Position numbers and translations under genes: made by a program. A DNA stretch of 64,000 nt. It comes from Spodoptera frugiperda (Eukaryota; Arthropoda; Insecta; Lepidoptera; Noctuidae). Every line of letters starts with the position of its first letter. Within the stretch, counting starts at the first letter, position 1. The notes below the pieces were generated by a model. That model saw only the letters and a program-made list of their open reading frames with translations, had not been told where the DNA came from and made no database searches. The DNA lies in the NCBI RefSeq assembly GCF_023101765.2, contig NC_064232.1, forward strand, positions 5,091,933 through 5,155,932, written 5' to 3'. This document shows positions 12,601 to 22,269 of this stretch, in pieces.

Positions 12601-15600
12601 CAGTTCGATGCCGACTGTAGACGTGCTGAGGAGTGAAAGCATGCGGCATACTTGGCATGGGCGGATGCCAGGCGCCGTAAGGCTGGCGACACTCTTCAGA
12701 AGAAGAGAGCCTTCAACCGGTCTGGTTCAACCACATTGGCCGAATAGGGAACAAACTGGTTTCTTACCCAGCGGGTAGTAAAGCGTTTTGATCCCTGGCC
12801 AAGGCGGTTGAATCGAACTTCTGCCGCCCCTCACTTCCACCTCTCTTGGGGCCTCACAGGACGCTGGCTCACACCGCAGTAGAGAAAGCAAACCTGTTTG
12901 CCACCGCTTCATGGTCAGCCATTCGCACGAAGCGTTGGCTTCAAACTTCCTTGTGCGAACTGCTAGGGAGTGAAATTCTTTGCCGGAGTCTGTGTTTCCT
13001 GATGGCTATAATCATGGTATCTTCAAAGCCCGAGTGAATAGGTTGCTTATGGGCAGACGTGCCCCATTGTAGGCTGCATCATCACTTACCATCAAGTGTC
13101 TTAACATTTTTTGGCGCCGACACCACTCCATGTGCAGTTGGGTACGAATGTCTGCGGCGCCCTGTCTGTCTGTCTGTCTGTCTGTCTGTAACCTGGCGCC
13201 CTAGGCACTTGCCTAGTTGGCCTTAACAGCGATAATACGGCTCTGCTAATAGTTAGTAATCAGATACCAAGTCGTGAGTCATTGAATATTCAGCGGAACC
13301 TAGTATACACAGAGTATCAAGCTATTTCTGTCTAATAATTTAGATTTTTTGTTTATATTCAGGTTCCTACATCGGAGCCATTTTACGGTAACAAAATGTT
13401 CCAAAACGACCCAAACAGGGGAATTACAAGAGCGCTGCCGGCCTCTTGAGGGTGTTCTTCCAGAAAATAATGATCCTAAATACGAAAAAGCATCACAGGT
13501 AACACACATCTTATTTTGCGACGACTAAGCAGATGTATTTGGGTCAAACACAAAAGGAGGAAAAAAAATGTTCATACAACTTAAAAACCGTTATTTAAAT
13601 ATCATATCAACATTAAATCGCTTTAATAATTATTTCGTCTGGAAATCTTTTTCTGGATCATAAAAAAATCAGCTTAACCGAAATTTATTTCATTTTTCTC
13701 GCTTTTGAATCTGAAAAGATCCCCTTCTGTAGACTGTTCGGATGGCAGGTAGTTGAGTTCAAGTGATAATTAGAAATAGATACAGATACTTTTGATACTT
13801 TTAATTCGTTTTATTACATCAGTCATATTATCAAATATTCATAACATAACGAATAAAAAAATATATAAACCTCAATTTTGAATTAAACGTCATAAAAATG
13901 ATGTTCACAAATTTTGGGTCTACTTCTGTAGACAAATAAAATGAGCCTAAATTTGCTAAAGATGAAGGCATCGTTTTTATTTTGTCTCTTGTGTTGGTAG
14001 CATTGCATTCTCTGTCATTTGCTCGGTTGTAATTTTACGTAAAGTGCGTGTGATAAGAGAAACTCTTTATATTATTCAAATACACAATTTTTCAGTCGAG
14101 ATCAGTGTGTCTTTCCTGTCACTAGGATACCTGAGTAAGTAACCTTTGCAAATATATAAAAACATAGATAGTAAGTGCATATGTGGGCGCGGTTTGCAAA
14201 TATTACATTGCTTAAATTCTAACCTCTAATGGAAGGCTGCCATCTTTGATTTATAAAAATGTGTCTGTAGACATCTTTACTGTAGACGTAGTGTCTACAG
14301 GAGGGAGGTATGTCAACAGAAGTGAATAATCAAGAACTTTGACTACCTATATTCGAAAAAAAACAATTGTGTTAATCACTTTTAGCTGATTTATAGATAA
14401 GAGGTTCATCATAATTCATATTATACGTGTATAATGTCTGGGGTCTGTCTGTGGGTTAATTGCTCAAAATCTGATGATGAATTTTTAAGATCATTTAATA
14501 AGGTTTTGAAAATATATATTTTTTGTGTTTGATATTATTTAAGATTTTAACACCGAAGTTAAATAATTTATTATATAAATGCTAATGTATTATTATTATT
14601 GCAACGTATCTAAGCAAAGAGTTTAACGTAGATTCCATTATTTGGCACTATAGCGAATGTGGTCACGGCAAAGGTGCACTTGATGGAGTGGGTGGTTGCA
14701 TAAAAAGAACTTGTGATAACCACGTCGCCACCAAGAGGCCATGATGTGGCAAGTTTGGACGAGATAATGTTATGCTTAGAAAACAATTGTAAGGGGATTG
14801 AAGTTTATCGAATCAATGAATCCCTAGTTGGAGTGCCAAAAACCCAGGAATTATCCACGCGAGACGATTAAGTTGTTTGGTGTGTCATTTTACAATCACC
14901 AAGTATGTCCACATTATGAAATGGGTCGAATCCAAATAAACCATAGAGAAAGCGAACCTATTAGGGATTCAATAATGCCTAGCACATTAGAACGATAGGC
15001 ACTCCTGATTCATCCTCGTACAATTTGTCACCTGATTGCCTCGAAAGATCGGGATCATCAGGCTCCTTATCTGAGCGTGATTTTGAAATGGCTCCAGCCA
15101 CACCTGACGCTTCGACTGAGCCAAATTCACCAGGACTTTCCGATAGACTGACACCAGATCTTTCTATCGAAATATTTAACCAGGTGAATAAACCCCAGAA
15201 GAAAATAATCTATTCAGACGACTCTAAAGCTTCTGAAGATTCACCACAGAGAAAACGGCCGACGAATTTCATGTGGGACGATTCTGATGAGGAAAACATT
15301 TTTTTAATATTCTGTATACTTAATCATGTTTTCCTATTATTGAAACATATTTTACTACATTAGGATACGTCGTTTTTTTTCGTACGTATTTTTAATTTTT
15401 TCTATTCTTGACCTTATTAATATGATTATAATAAAGTCACATTTTGTTCCCTTCTGTGGAAAACACAATCTCTTCTGTAGACATAAAAAAACAAAAAACG
15501 TGTTTTTTTCCTAAAATATCCAAGACTGATCTCTAATGATATTATTGTAAGAATACTAATATGGAACTTTAAATAAACACAACATTTTGTAAAAAATAGT

Positions 15601-17035
15601 GAAGTTTTATTATAAATATTTTGTAATGTTCACTTTTTGTGTTTGACCCATTTGTTTATAGTTTTATTTCCAATGGCGGTTGATTAATTATTATTGCGAC
15701 AGTAAAACATGGACAGTAATAAAAAAATGAATTAGTTGGGTTATTCATTATTATGTTATCGGCTTACTCACGTATTGTTTTGACGAGAAACTCGACTAGT
15801 TTCAAGCCATGCTAGAGGCTCATATTCATGAGCAGCATTACGCGACACACGACGCGGCGATTGTCGCATTGCTACGTGTGTCGCGTAAATTAATTTAGTA
15901 TGTCTCACGAAAGTTACAATAAAATCATAGTTGGGTTATTTTATCATACAATGTCAATTCTAAAAGTAATTAAGCCGTCCAATAATCGAATGAGCGGTAA
16001 AAGTGACGGAATGAGCGGTTCGATAAATAGTTCGGCAGATTATAGCGAGCGGTGATATGTTAATTATGGTGACTTATGTAGGAAATGGTGGCGGTGAACT
16101 TGTAATGCCTGACCAAAGTAATTTGCTATAGTTTCTGGAACAATTAAATAATAACTTTTGTTAAAAATTTAGTATGCTGTGCAACAAAAGTTAGTGACAG
16201 AACCGATTTGCTACAAAACCGACAACACGTAGTCTTGTTTGTCCCACCCCTAGAGTGTAATTTAAAATCGCGTAGAGGCGCATATGTACGATGCGGCTCG
16301 GGGGCTAAGGAGTAGGAGGCTGCTAGCGGTGGTGAGCGAAATCCGTCTGCGACGATTAGCACGCGTGGGACTGCCGGAGACCCGCAGCGCCGGAGTCATG
16401 ACAAAAACCCTGCCTGCTGTTTTTTCTTTTTCATTTTATTACCTTATTGTTTAAAGAATTGCTTAGAAGAGATTTGTTACCGTCAAATTCCGATTTATTA
16501 CTGCCCGCACGTAACCGCTCGCTTAATAATTTTTACCGCCCATTTAATTATTTTTCTGGTTAATATTCACTGATCCATTTCATTATTTTTTATTACTCAT
16601 TTTTGTATACTTTACTGTTTAGTTTTAACTGCTGAACTAGTTATTAAACGTGCCATTTATATTTTTTAACTAAACAAAAAAATCCAAATTACAACTGCCT
16701 CTTTAAATGAGTGCCATTGTTACAACTGTTTAACATAAAACATATTTTTATGCATATTTTTATGTTTACAGGCACCTTGCAATCGTGTTAAAGAAGACAA
16801 TGAAATGACTCCAATACCTGAATCGATGTACGACTCATGTTACAGTGAAAATTCCACTATACAACCAAATAATGACGTTCCGAAAAGTCCAGACTGTTCT
16901 GACCCCAATCACCATCACTACGAGGAAGTAAATTATTTGCAATGCAAGCCAAAACCAAGTGAACCTCAACAGCGATCGAGCAAAATTTATAATGTAGCTT
17001 ATGATCATGTTAGAAGATGTCGCAGTGGGAAATAG
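3601..17035 (+). CDS. Gene A: receptor-like single-pass membrane protein with repeated one-exon extracellular modules
   Basis: I reconstructed the exons from splice sites and phase: 3601-3685, 4233-4350, 4696-4777, 5181-5322, 5574-5747, 6279-6452, 6888-7073, 8038-8202, 8582-8791, 9428-9568, 10093-10263, 10899-11108, 12192-12316 and 16772-17035 (about 748 residues). Exon 1 is a signal peptide (MRCKINNCVKVLIFFIIS). Exons 2-4 form one two-Cys domain (HVRCYDV ... TRWACRAL). From exon 5 every extracellular exon starts and ends in phase 1, and most carry a strand-like Cys motif (ELVCASV, YIDCICH, IIVTCEA, TLSCGF, ISLGCVL, IIKCIVY), which is weakly immunoglobulin-like. Exon 13 holds the membrane helix (PGLVLTITVVGIVYW, then RKR). 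The last exon is an 87-residue Tyr- and Pro-rich cytoplasmic tail. Start choice: the ATG gives the signal peptide. Exons 7367-7541, 6075-6201, 7838-7959 and 13363-13498 look damaged and are left out. The first copy of the DKQDNT module is in frame only if the 7074 GT is used. Family not recognised; expression unproven. Confidence 0.6.
4355..4690 (+). repeat. Dispersed repeat family F, copy 2, in gene A intron 2
   Basis: Carries GAGGCGGGAGGGAGTG, a degraded CACCCGTTCCTACTCCTGC and TCTGATGGCTCTTTGAGACG, the order seen at 46560-46905. It is interrupted by the 123-bp MITE at 4477-4599. Confidence 0.55.
4477..4599. mobile_element. Short MITE with TTAGTACGAGTTTG ends and 5-bp target duplication
   Basis: The inverted ends are GGGTTTAGTACGAGTTTG and CAAACTCGTACTAAGCCC. 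TCTGA stands on both sides (4472-4476 and 4600-4604). The related repeat at about 46872 reads GTGGTCTGATGGCTC without the insert, which is an empty site. A second full copy lies at about 56697-56846 and a partial end at about 24310-24326. Confidence 0.7.
4885..5165 (-). repeat. LINE/SINE tail repeat in gene A intron 3
   Basis: Minus-strand copy of the dispersed tail family. The plus strand shows GCAAACGAGCAGACGGATCA, CCTGCTGGTAAGC and later GAGGCCGTGGTATTACTCCG. It is degenerate and ends shortly before the exon at 5181. Confidence 0.55.
5403..5542 (-). mobile_element. SINE B fragment, duplicated with the gene A segment
   Basis: The plus strand reads GGAAGCAACAATTTGTGGAT, AAAGAGTTGCTCCGTGCGGG and ACGAACCCGTTACACG, the reverse complement of the tRNA-headed SINE at 57061-57277. 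The matching copy at 7225-7345 lies at the same place in the second duplication unit, so it predates the duplication. Confidence 0.6.
5790..5940 (+). mobile_element. RTE-type LINE 3' tail, duplicated with gene A
   Basis: The sequence reads in one frame as GSNWMQVASNQPMWKSLGEV then YVQQWMSCD and a stop, the usual RTE ORF2 end, followed by a GATGATGA tail. A degraded duplicate is at about 7590-7700. Compare the cleaner copy at 49670-49965. Confidence 0.6.
6075..6201 (+). pseudogene. Degenerate gene A exon (copy 1)
   Basis: After a possible acceptor the phase-1 frame reads EASIPLVIDESVRFKCSL, which fits the one-Cys module pattern, then hits a stop. A single extra base relative to 7838-7959 (ACGTCGACAATAGG versus ACATGACAATAGG) breaks the frame. 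Past it, the shifted frame stays open to a phase-1 GT at 6202. The length of 127 nt is one more than a multiple of three. The acceptor is weak, so the left border is uncertain. Confidence 0.4.
7367..7541 (+). pseudogene. Degenerate gene A exon (copy of 5574-5747)
   Basis: The borders are those of exon 5574-5747 (TTTTCAG acceptor, GGTAAAA donor), but small indels shift the frame after SVNYLKRDTL and restore it only near EYFNQN. The length of 175 nt is not a multiple of three, so including it would break the downstream frame. It is probably skipped or dead. Confidence 0.55.
7838..7959 (+). pseudogene. Degenerate gene A exon (copy 2 of 6075-6201)
   Basis: The phase-1 frame reads EASIPLVIDESVRFKCSL then HDNRTSNGSHNFCC before a stop. 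It keeps the module Cys and the base that copy 1 gained is absent, but later deletions make the length 122 nt, out of phase. Both copies are therefore decayed relics of one module. Confidence 0.4.
8983..9302 (+). mobile_element. SINE A copy in gene A intron
   Basis: tRNA-derived head (GACTGCCTTGTTGGTCG, B box GGTTCGATTCC), body with TTTCTCAGTAGTAGCACGGA and ATGGGACTTATAACACAAAT, and the end GGATAAAAGGCGTGACGTTG. Same family as 11296, 17726, 20021, 44848 (-), 51850 and 57284. The box A region is mutated. Confidence 0.75.
9590..9900 (+). repeat. LINE/SINE tail copy followed by a minus-strand SINE C piece
   Basis: 9590-9770 is a tail copy (CTCCTCTGGTATTG, CTTACCATCAGGTG, ATCCCATAAAAAG). 9785-9870 is the reverse complement of the piece seen at 13035-13115 and 31285-31400 (GAGTGAATAGGTTGC, GGGCAGACGTGC). 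Confidence 0.5.
10370..10860. repeat. Dispersed repeat shared with 45960-46250
   Basis: Shared blocks include CAAGTATTAAATTCTGTGTG, CATGTTC and GGAATGTTAC. The right part (10770-10840, CTACGACCAGTAGTTTCGGC and GTGCGTTGTCTGTC) matches 22810-22870. It fills the intron between exons 10093-10263 and 10899-11108. Confidence 0.45.
11296..11533 (+). mobile_element. SINE A copy in gene A intron
   Basis: Well-preserved tRNA-like head (CTGCCTCGTTGGTCGAGTGG, B box GTTCGATTCCCGGGTC), body TTTCTCAGTGGTAGCACGGA. The 3' end is deleted or diverged after AAATGGTGAAAAGGG. Confidence 0.75.
12192..12316 (+). CDS. Gene A membrane-helix exon
   Basis: The phase-1 acceptor TTTTTTCAG and phase-0 donor GAG|GTATGT frame HTSNN, a hydrophobic run to about GIVYW, and the stop-transfer RKRIQRPK. 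The exon and about 50 bp of the following intron are nearly identical to 32509-32627 of gene B, while the upstream extracellular exons of the two genes are not. Gene A has two extra codons at the start of the helix. Confidence 0.8.
12585..13015. other. GC-richer intronic stretch, origin unclear
   Basis: Between gene A exons, base composition rises sharply (GGTAAGGCTGGCGACACTC-like sequence; CCCTCACTTCCACCTCTC). It looks like part of a foreign repeat, but I cannot assign a family and see no splice-bordered exon. Confidence 0.3.
13016..13230. repeat. SINE C piece plus CTGT-expanded dispersed repeat
   Basis: 13030-13115 carries GAATAGGTTGCTTATGGGCA and CATCATCACTTACCATCA, as at 31285-31400. 13118-13225 is the second copy of the repeat at 1-110 and contains about seven CTGT units around 13163-13190. 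Confidence 0.5.
13363..13498 (+). pseudogene. Gene A-specific cytoplasmic exon with a 1-nt frameshift
   Basis: A good acceptor (TTTATATTCAG) and donor (CAG|GTAACA) bound 136 nt. The first part reads in phase 0 as VPTSEPFYGNKMFQNDPNR and the last part, one base out, as PLEGVLPENNDPKYEKASQ. The switch is at the run GGGG in AACAGGGGAATT; with one G fewer the exon would be 135 nt and open throughout. It adds FYGN and KYEK Tyr sites. Gene B has no counterpart. It may be a sequencing error, an allele, or a dead optional exon. Confidence 0.5.
13541..15649. mobile_element. Decayed DNA transposon with GGGTCAAACACAAAAGG ends
   Basis: The left end GGGTCAAACACAAAAGG is mirrored at the right by CTTTTTGTGTTTGACCC, and ATTT stands on both sides, giving a possible 4-bp target duplication. 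Subterminal TTCTGTAGAC motifs recur near 13724, 13925, 14265, 14280 and 15474. Internal remnants on the plus strand read ECGHGKGALDGVGGCIKRTC (about 14660-14720) and, at about 14990-15300, an acidic stretch with PTNFMWDDSDEEN. Stops interrupt both. It lies in the gene A intron 42 nt after the donor at 13499. Superfamily not assigned. Confidence 0.6.
15730..15940. repeat. Palindromic dispersed repeat (ACTTTCGTGAGACATAC family)
   Basis: Contains CGGCTTACTCACG, CATGCTAGAGGCTCATATTC, CGCGACACACGACGCGGCGA and the right end ATGTCTCACGAAAGTTACAA. Partial copies are at 45838-45900 (end piece) and 47015-47165. Probably non-autonomous. The rest of this intron (15950-16770) shows nothing I can assign. 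Confidence 0.5.
16772..17035 (+). CDS. Gene A cytoplasmic tail exon
   Basis: Encodes 87 residues from APCN to SGK and a stop. It contains Tyr motifs YEEV, VNYLQC and VAYDHV; the last fits the (I/V/L/S)xYxx(I/V/L) ITIM pattern. Nearly identical to 32808-33071 in gene B, where the last motif is VAYDHF. Downstream GTAATTAGTAAAC replaces the AATAAA poly(A) signal present in gene B. Confidence 0.8.
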   Translation, partial: APCNRVKEDNEMTPIPESMYDSCYSENSTIQPNNDVPKSPDCSDPNHHHYEEVNYLQCKPKPSEPQQRSSKIYNVAYDHVRRCRSGK

Positions 17036-17720
17036 TTTCGTAATTAGTAAACTACGTTTAAAAACCGACTTTGACCACCATTTTTATATACTTTATACCT
17101 GCGCCTGAGTGTTGAAATACATTTCTGAAAACCACATCAAAATTGGTTAAGCCAATCTCGAGATAATGGTGACAAAAGTCGATTAAGAATCTGATGTATT
17201 TCTCGAATTTAAGATTTTATAATTCTATTATCTGTGACTGACTTATTGTTTTATGATTCAAGAATTGATTTTTACTAGAAAATCATTGGTGGAAACGGAG
17301 TTCGCCGGGTTTGTTAGTTTATAATATAAAAGGATAGTATTTAATTATTGGGTACATAGGGATAAACAATAATAAATATATTTAACCTCTTTCATCACGG
17401 AGAATGTTAACGTTTTTAGACATGTGTGTAACTATGAAGCACTCGATGTAACGAATTGATCTGTGTACTTAGTTTTGTCGTACAATCAAAACTGACCAAA
17501 TTATATGCATCTAAGGTTTTGATGACTTGAATTTCTCATACAAAATTAACGTTGTACTGTGACGTCATTGTACAACGTCTTATATATTTTATTTTTTATA
17601 CTTATAACTAAGAAGTAGGTTATCACTTAATAATATTTTTAAGCTATTTAAATATAAGAATGTGTAGGTATTTTTTTAATTTACGTAATATTAACATTCT
17701 CCATTTCGTAGATTATATAA
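17036..17720. other. Gene A 3' flank, no further gene seen
   Basis: Probable 3' UTR then AT-rich intergenic DNA. No ORF or element that I can assign. Confidence 0.4.
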
Positions 17721-17725
17721 ATTGT

Positions 17726-17946
17726 GACTGCCTCGATGGTCGAGTGGACGCAAGTGCGACTGCCGGACAATGGGTCTCAGGTCCGATTCCCGAGTCGGGC
17801 AAAGTATTACTTGGCTTTTTCGATTATTCGAAAAATGTCTAAGTCAGCACGGAGTCTGGAATTGGTGAAAACCGGCACAACATACCGTAATGCACCTCTG
17901 CCTACCCCTTCGGGGATAAAAAGGCGTGACGTTGTGTGTTTGTGTA
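17726..17946 (+). mobile_element. SINE A copy
   Basis: Head GACTGCCTCGATGGTCGAGT, B-box GTCCGATTCCC, internally shortened body, end CTTCGGGGATAAAAAGGCGT. Internal deletion of the GGCAATAGGCTCACC block. Confidence 0.75.
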
Positions 17947-17949
17947 TAT

Positions 17950-20015
17950 AAATTGTTTTAAAATAATTGTTAGCTGAAATGGATCGTTTAAAAATGGCGG
18001 ATGTGTAAAAATGAACGTATTTTTAAAAATGGCGAGAAGTTATTGTCATTATTAAAAATAAAGTGCGATTCCTGAAAAGTTACGAATTTCATTTGGTCGT
18101 CTTGCTTCTTGAAATATCACACAATTTGTGTCGTAGTCTATTCGCAGTCATACATTGTCTCTGTAAATAGTACATAAGTGTTGTCATGGTTACACGAGTA
18201 TAAATTGGCTGTTAAATCTACGGAAAGATCATAAAAAGCGAGACCATGATAAACTGGTCACTAGATGGCAGCCGGGAAACAGGGTGGCGACCCCACAAAC
18301 TTGGTGTTAAGCTTCTATTGACCCCCTGCACATGTCCCAAAGGTAAAACTGTGTCCTCAAAATAACTACAATACTCGGTCCTTAAATTATAACATTTAAC
18401 AATGGACTAGGTACTTTGGTCTATTTATTATCCCACGCTTACAATGCAATAGTATTGAAAGCTTCACATTTTCTTTGTAAGCACTAGTTATACGTAAGTA
18501 GTCGGGACAACACAAAATTTAACGATGACTTTTGGTCGAAATATTATTTTAAAGCAATTTAAATACCGAGATAAAGAGGTGACGTGTCACATGTGGGATA
18601 CCCGACTGGAAGGAAGTTCTTTTCATTTTAAAATAAGTATTATAGGAAGTATGTACAATTATATAAATTAACAATATCTAGGAGTTAATATCTCAATAAA
18701 TGAAATAAGTGAAGGAATGCTAATAAAAGTGTAATTAGAGTTCTTTAAAGTTATGTATACCTACAAACGTTTTATTTTAAATTGTTAAGTAAATATCAAC
18801 TTAATTTGTATAAATTTAATCAGTAAATTCAATCTTAGAAAAAATAGGTTTACATGTCTCTGAAATTGAAAATTTCACTCACACAACGAAAAACAACGCA
18901 AGCCTTTTCTCGCGTCGGCTTTCTGTGAGGCCGTTGTATCATTTCGGTGGGTTCAATAATAAATCATATTTTCATGTTACCCTATCCAGGGTCGAAGAAA
19001 CCCTTAGATGAAGCCACACGCAAGTAAAATTTTAGTTTACAAGCCGCAAGTCCTACCTAAGAGGAGGGAAAACGTCCCTTACAAGTGAAACAGATAGATA
19101 GATAAGTTATATTAAAATATGGTTCTCTTAGGTGAGATAATGGAGAACTTTCAGGGTAAGTACTAGTTGTGGCGTGGCTTGTTAGAAGCCTCAAGGTCGA
19201 AGAACCGTAGAATCTGTAGTAGAAGCAATCGTCTAGACCCGTAGCAGCAATCATCTCGACTCTCAAACTCGTCTCCAAAAATCCTCTCTCTTCAAATATT
19301 TTATTCGACGGTCTCAGATGCTATAAGAAATGCGGCCAGCGAACACAGTCATGAAGTGGACAAAAGAGGTCCGTTAGCAGTGTACATTCTGTTGTCTGTG
19401 CAGCGCCACGAGACAGACTCAAGATCCAAAGGTTTAGCAGTGAATCATTCATCAGGCTCAGGTATTCACCAAGAGAGCCAGAAAAGAGGAAAGAGTTTGG
19501 AAAAGGCGAAGTAAAGACTTCTTTACGGAAAGTGTTCAGAGATAAGACGCGAGGGAGTGACAGAAGACACGAAAGTCAACGTCATGTCAGCTGCTAATGC
19601 CAGAGTAATGTAAACAATGTTTCTTTCATTTTATTTTATATTTATTTATTTAACTTTTTGCAACTTTATTGTATAAGGGTGGGCTTAATGATTAATGCAT
19701 AAAAGGAAATGCCACAATATAATTTTATCCTGTTTTGAATTTAGTCATTAGAAATGTCGCTGAAATAGTGTCATAATGAGGAAAAAAATGAGCATAATAA
19801 CGTAATAATACCAAATCTGTTCGTATTTAACAGAATAAATGCACATATATGTATTTAATGTGTATCGCCTTTATGTAGCTAATTCTGGCTTCTGGCGTCA
19901 CTAACTGTGTCGAAGAGGTGAAATAAATCCAGAGATGAAATCATCGTCTGTTTTATTTATTTAGAACACCAACGGGGCGTTACTTACAATACATTAAACT
20001 AATTTAAACCAATTA
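17950..20015. other. Intergenic region between genes A and B, no gene seen
   Basis: AT-rich. 19040-19600 is less AT-rich with purine-rich plus-strand sequence, but has no splice-supported exon. No known repeat recognised. Confidence 0.35.
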
Positions 20016-20020
20016 GTAAG

Positions 20021-20300
20021 GCTACGATGGCCGAGTAGTTGCAAGTGTGACTGCCGGACAAGGGGTCTCGGGTTCGATTCCCGGGTAATCGGATCGGTAT
20101 TGCTGGGTTGTTTTCGGTTTTTCGAAAATTTCTCAGTAGTAACACGGAGTCTGGAAATGTGCCCGGTATATGGCGATAGGCTGACCACCTACTACATGGG
20201 ACTTACTAGATAAATTGTGAAAAGTGGGTGTACGTTGTACAATTGCATTAGGTGCCGTAATGTGCACCTATAGTCCTCCTTACCGATTCCGGTAACGGCG
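20021..20300 (+). mobile_element. SINE A copy
   Basis: Head GCTACGATGGCCGAGTAGTT, B box GGTTCGATTCCCGGG, body CTCAGTAGTAACACGGAGTC and TACATGGGACTTAC, diverged 3' end. Confidence 0.75.
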
Positions 20301-20315
20301 ACCCCACAGAGCTAT

Positions 20316-20800
20316 GTCCTGTCTTGGGTTCTGACGTGACTGGCCAGACTGAACTTAGTTTTAAAAATCCGATCGCAGTTAGAGCAGTAAAACTGGCCGG
20401 CAGAGTAGTATGTATAAATATAGGAGCAGCAATGCGCCAAGACTGTCGGCGAATAGCAAGCCTCTCCCATTCCTTCGCATGCGTTGAGATGCCTCTTCAG
20501 CACATCCTTATAATGGAGATGTTGACCGCCATGCTTACGTTTGCCCTCCATCATGTCAGAGTAAAAGACCCTTTTGGGCAAACGGTTTCATTTCACGGGA
20601 AGGATGTGTCCACACCACCCGAGCTGACGCCACATGAGTAGTGCTTCCATGCTATGTATTGCGGTTCGACGCAGTACCTCGGTATTAGGAATTCGATCCA
20701 TCCATTTGAAGTTAAGAATGGATCTAAGACATCTCAAGTGAAACGTGTCAAGTTTATGTCTGATTTATAGAGACACCAAGTTTCTGCGCCGTATAAAAGT
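20316..20800 (-). pseudogene. LINE ORF2 3' end, decayed
   Basis: On the minus strand it reads FHLRCLRSILNFKWMDRIPN, then MWRQLGWCGHI, a stop, RLPKRVFYSDMMEGKRKHGG, and a C-terminal CSNCDRIFKTKFSLASH zinc-finger-like end. This order is typical of the C-terminus of metazoan non-LTR ORF2 proteins. In-frame stops and a 5' truncation make it non-functional. Confidence 0.65.
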
Positions 20801-20809
20801 GTTTATAAC

Positions 20810-21290
20810 TTATTTTACTTAGTAATTGTAAACCCTATTTATATTCAGACATAACATTCATAATTGTTAAGCAATGTGAACAAAAGCAAACTTTAGTAAT
20901 AACTGAATAGGTACAAGCGATGTCGCAATTTGCTGTTTTGTCCATTACTAGGAATATCGAAAGTCTAAAGGAGACGGTGAAGTGATGTTATTGTTAAGCT
21001 GTTGGAATTGTCATAATGTCTTTCCATTTAACATGTTGATTCACTTTACCACTCGCTTTGGTCTATTTAAATTTAACCCTTTACAAGGCATAACATTAAA
21101 GTAAAACTTTTTGTGGTTTATTAAAATATGCGTTTTGTAATATTAACTTTTCGTTGAAGTAAACATGGTGGTAAAAATATTCCCTTTGCCTTAAATAAAT
21201 ATTGTTTTATTTATAATCTGTTTCTTTTATAGTCTGAATTCATTATACCGAAAACAAAAGCCTAAAAAAAACAACATACATAGTAAATAA
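20810..21290. other. AT-rich intergenic stretch, nothing assigned
   Basis: No ORF, repeat unit or RNA gene is recognisable here. Confidence 0.3.
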
Positions 21291-21299
21291 AAAAAACTA

Positions 21300-21375
21300 T
21301 TGGCTAGAATCGAACCCACATCGTCGCATTAGAAAGACGATTATAACAGGCTCATTAACCAATCGTCCACGAGCA
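21300..21375 (-). pseudogene. tRNA-like sequence
   Basis: The minus strand shows a box-A-like GTGGACGATTGGTTAATGAG and a perfect box-B-like GGGTTCGATTC spaced as in a tRNA with an elongated middle. I cannot close a clean acceptor stem, so it is a pseudo-tRNA or SINE head rather than a working gene. Confidence 0.35.
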
Positions 21376-21559
21376 CTACGCCTAGTTCAGTGAAATGTTG
21401 AATCATAATTTTATTAATTGATTGTAAATATTTTTAACCTTACCCATGTATTAAATTATAAAATAAAAATTCGTATACCGACACAGAACTTATAGTATGT
21501 ACCAGTGTGTGCGTAATGGACAAACCTTTTTATGAACTTTATTATGAAACTAGTTACTT

Positions 21560-22265
21560 CCGCGCGGTTTCACCCGCTCTGCTCGGCTCCTATTGGTCAT
21601 AGCGTGATGTTTTATAGTCTACTAGCTTTCCGCCCGCGGCTTCGCCCACGTGTAATTCGGTTATATATAGCGTTTTTTAATGATCTCGACAGGGCTTTTT
21701 CTTCCACAGGCTGAAATCTTGTTACAACTGGAATTAAATATAGCCTGTGTTACTCAAGGATGATGTAGCTTTCTAATGGTGAATGTTTGATTTTAATGTT
21801 CGGTAGAGTATACTTTCAAGTTGGTCCCGTTGTTACCTAGTCAGGATCTGATGATGGTATTCCAGGGAAATCAAGGGCAAACCTCAAATTTACAGGCAAT
21901 TACGTTTTTGACAATTTCATAGATCTGTTTAAGTATTTGCGTCTGATAGTCATCATGTGAATGAGCTGATGATGGAAGGTACAACTCCTCAACGGTTAGG
22001 AGTTGAAAGAAAATTCTTACGAAGTTATATGTACATGTGAGGCTATTAGGTTGACCTGATAATATCAAAAGTAAATCTCATAACGTTAAGAATTTATGAA
22101 AATAATAATGCAGACAAATTTCGTTTCTTCACTTGTTTCTTTTGCTGTTTGTATGGGTAGTCTAACACAAAATAGGGATTTAAAGGCGTGATGTTAGTTA
22201 ATGTTATGCATGTTGTACATAATTTGTATGTTAATGTATGTTAAAGAGACGACTGAAAGTTGTCA
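21560..22265. other. LINE-type CCGCGGCTTCGCCC fragment then unassigned sequence
   Basis: 21625-21680 holds CTTTCCGCCCGCGGCTTCGC as in many insect LINE ends. After that I see nothing assignable. Confidence 0.35.
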
Positions 22266-22269
22266 TACA

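Noticed and set aside
12727..13037. Two opposed small frames in a GC-richer intron stretch of gene A
   Set aside because: Neither has splice borders in phase with gene A nor any recognisable domain.
20324..20641. 105-codon plus-strand frame
   Set aside because: Antisense to the decayed LINE ORF2 end, which explains the open frame.
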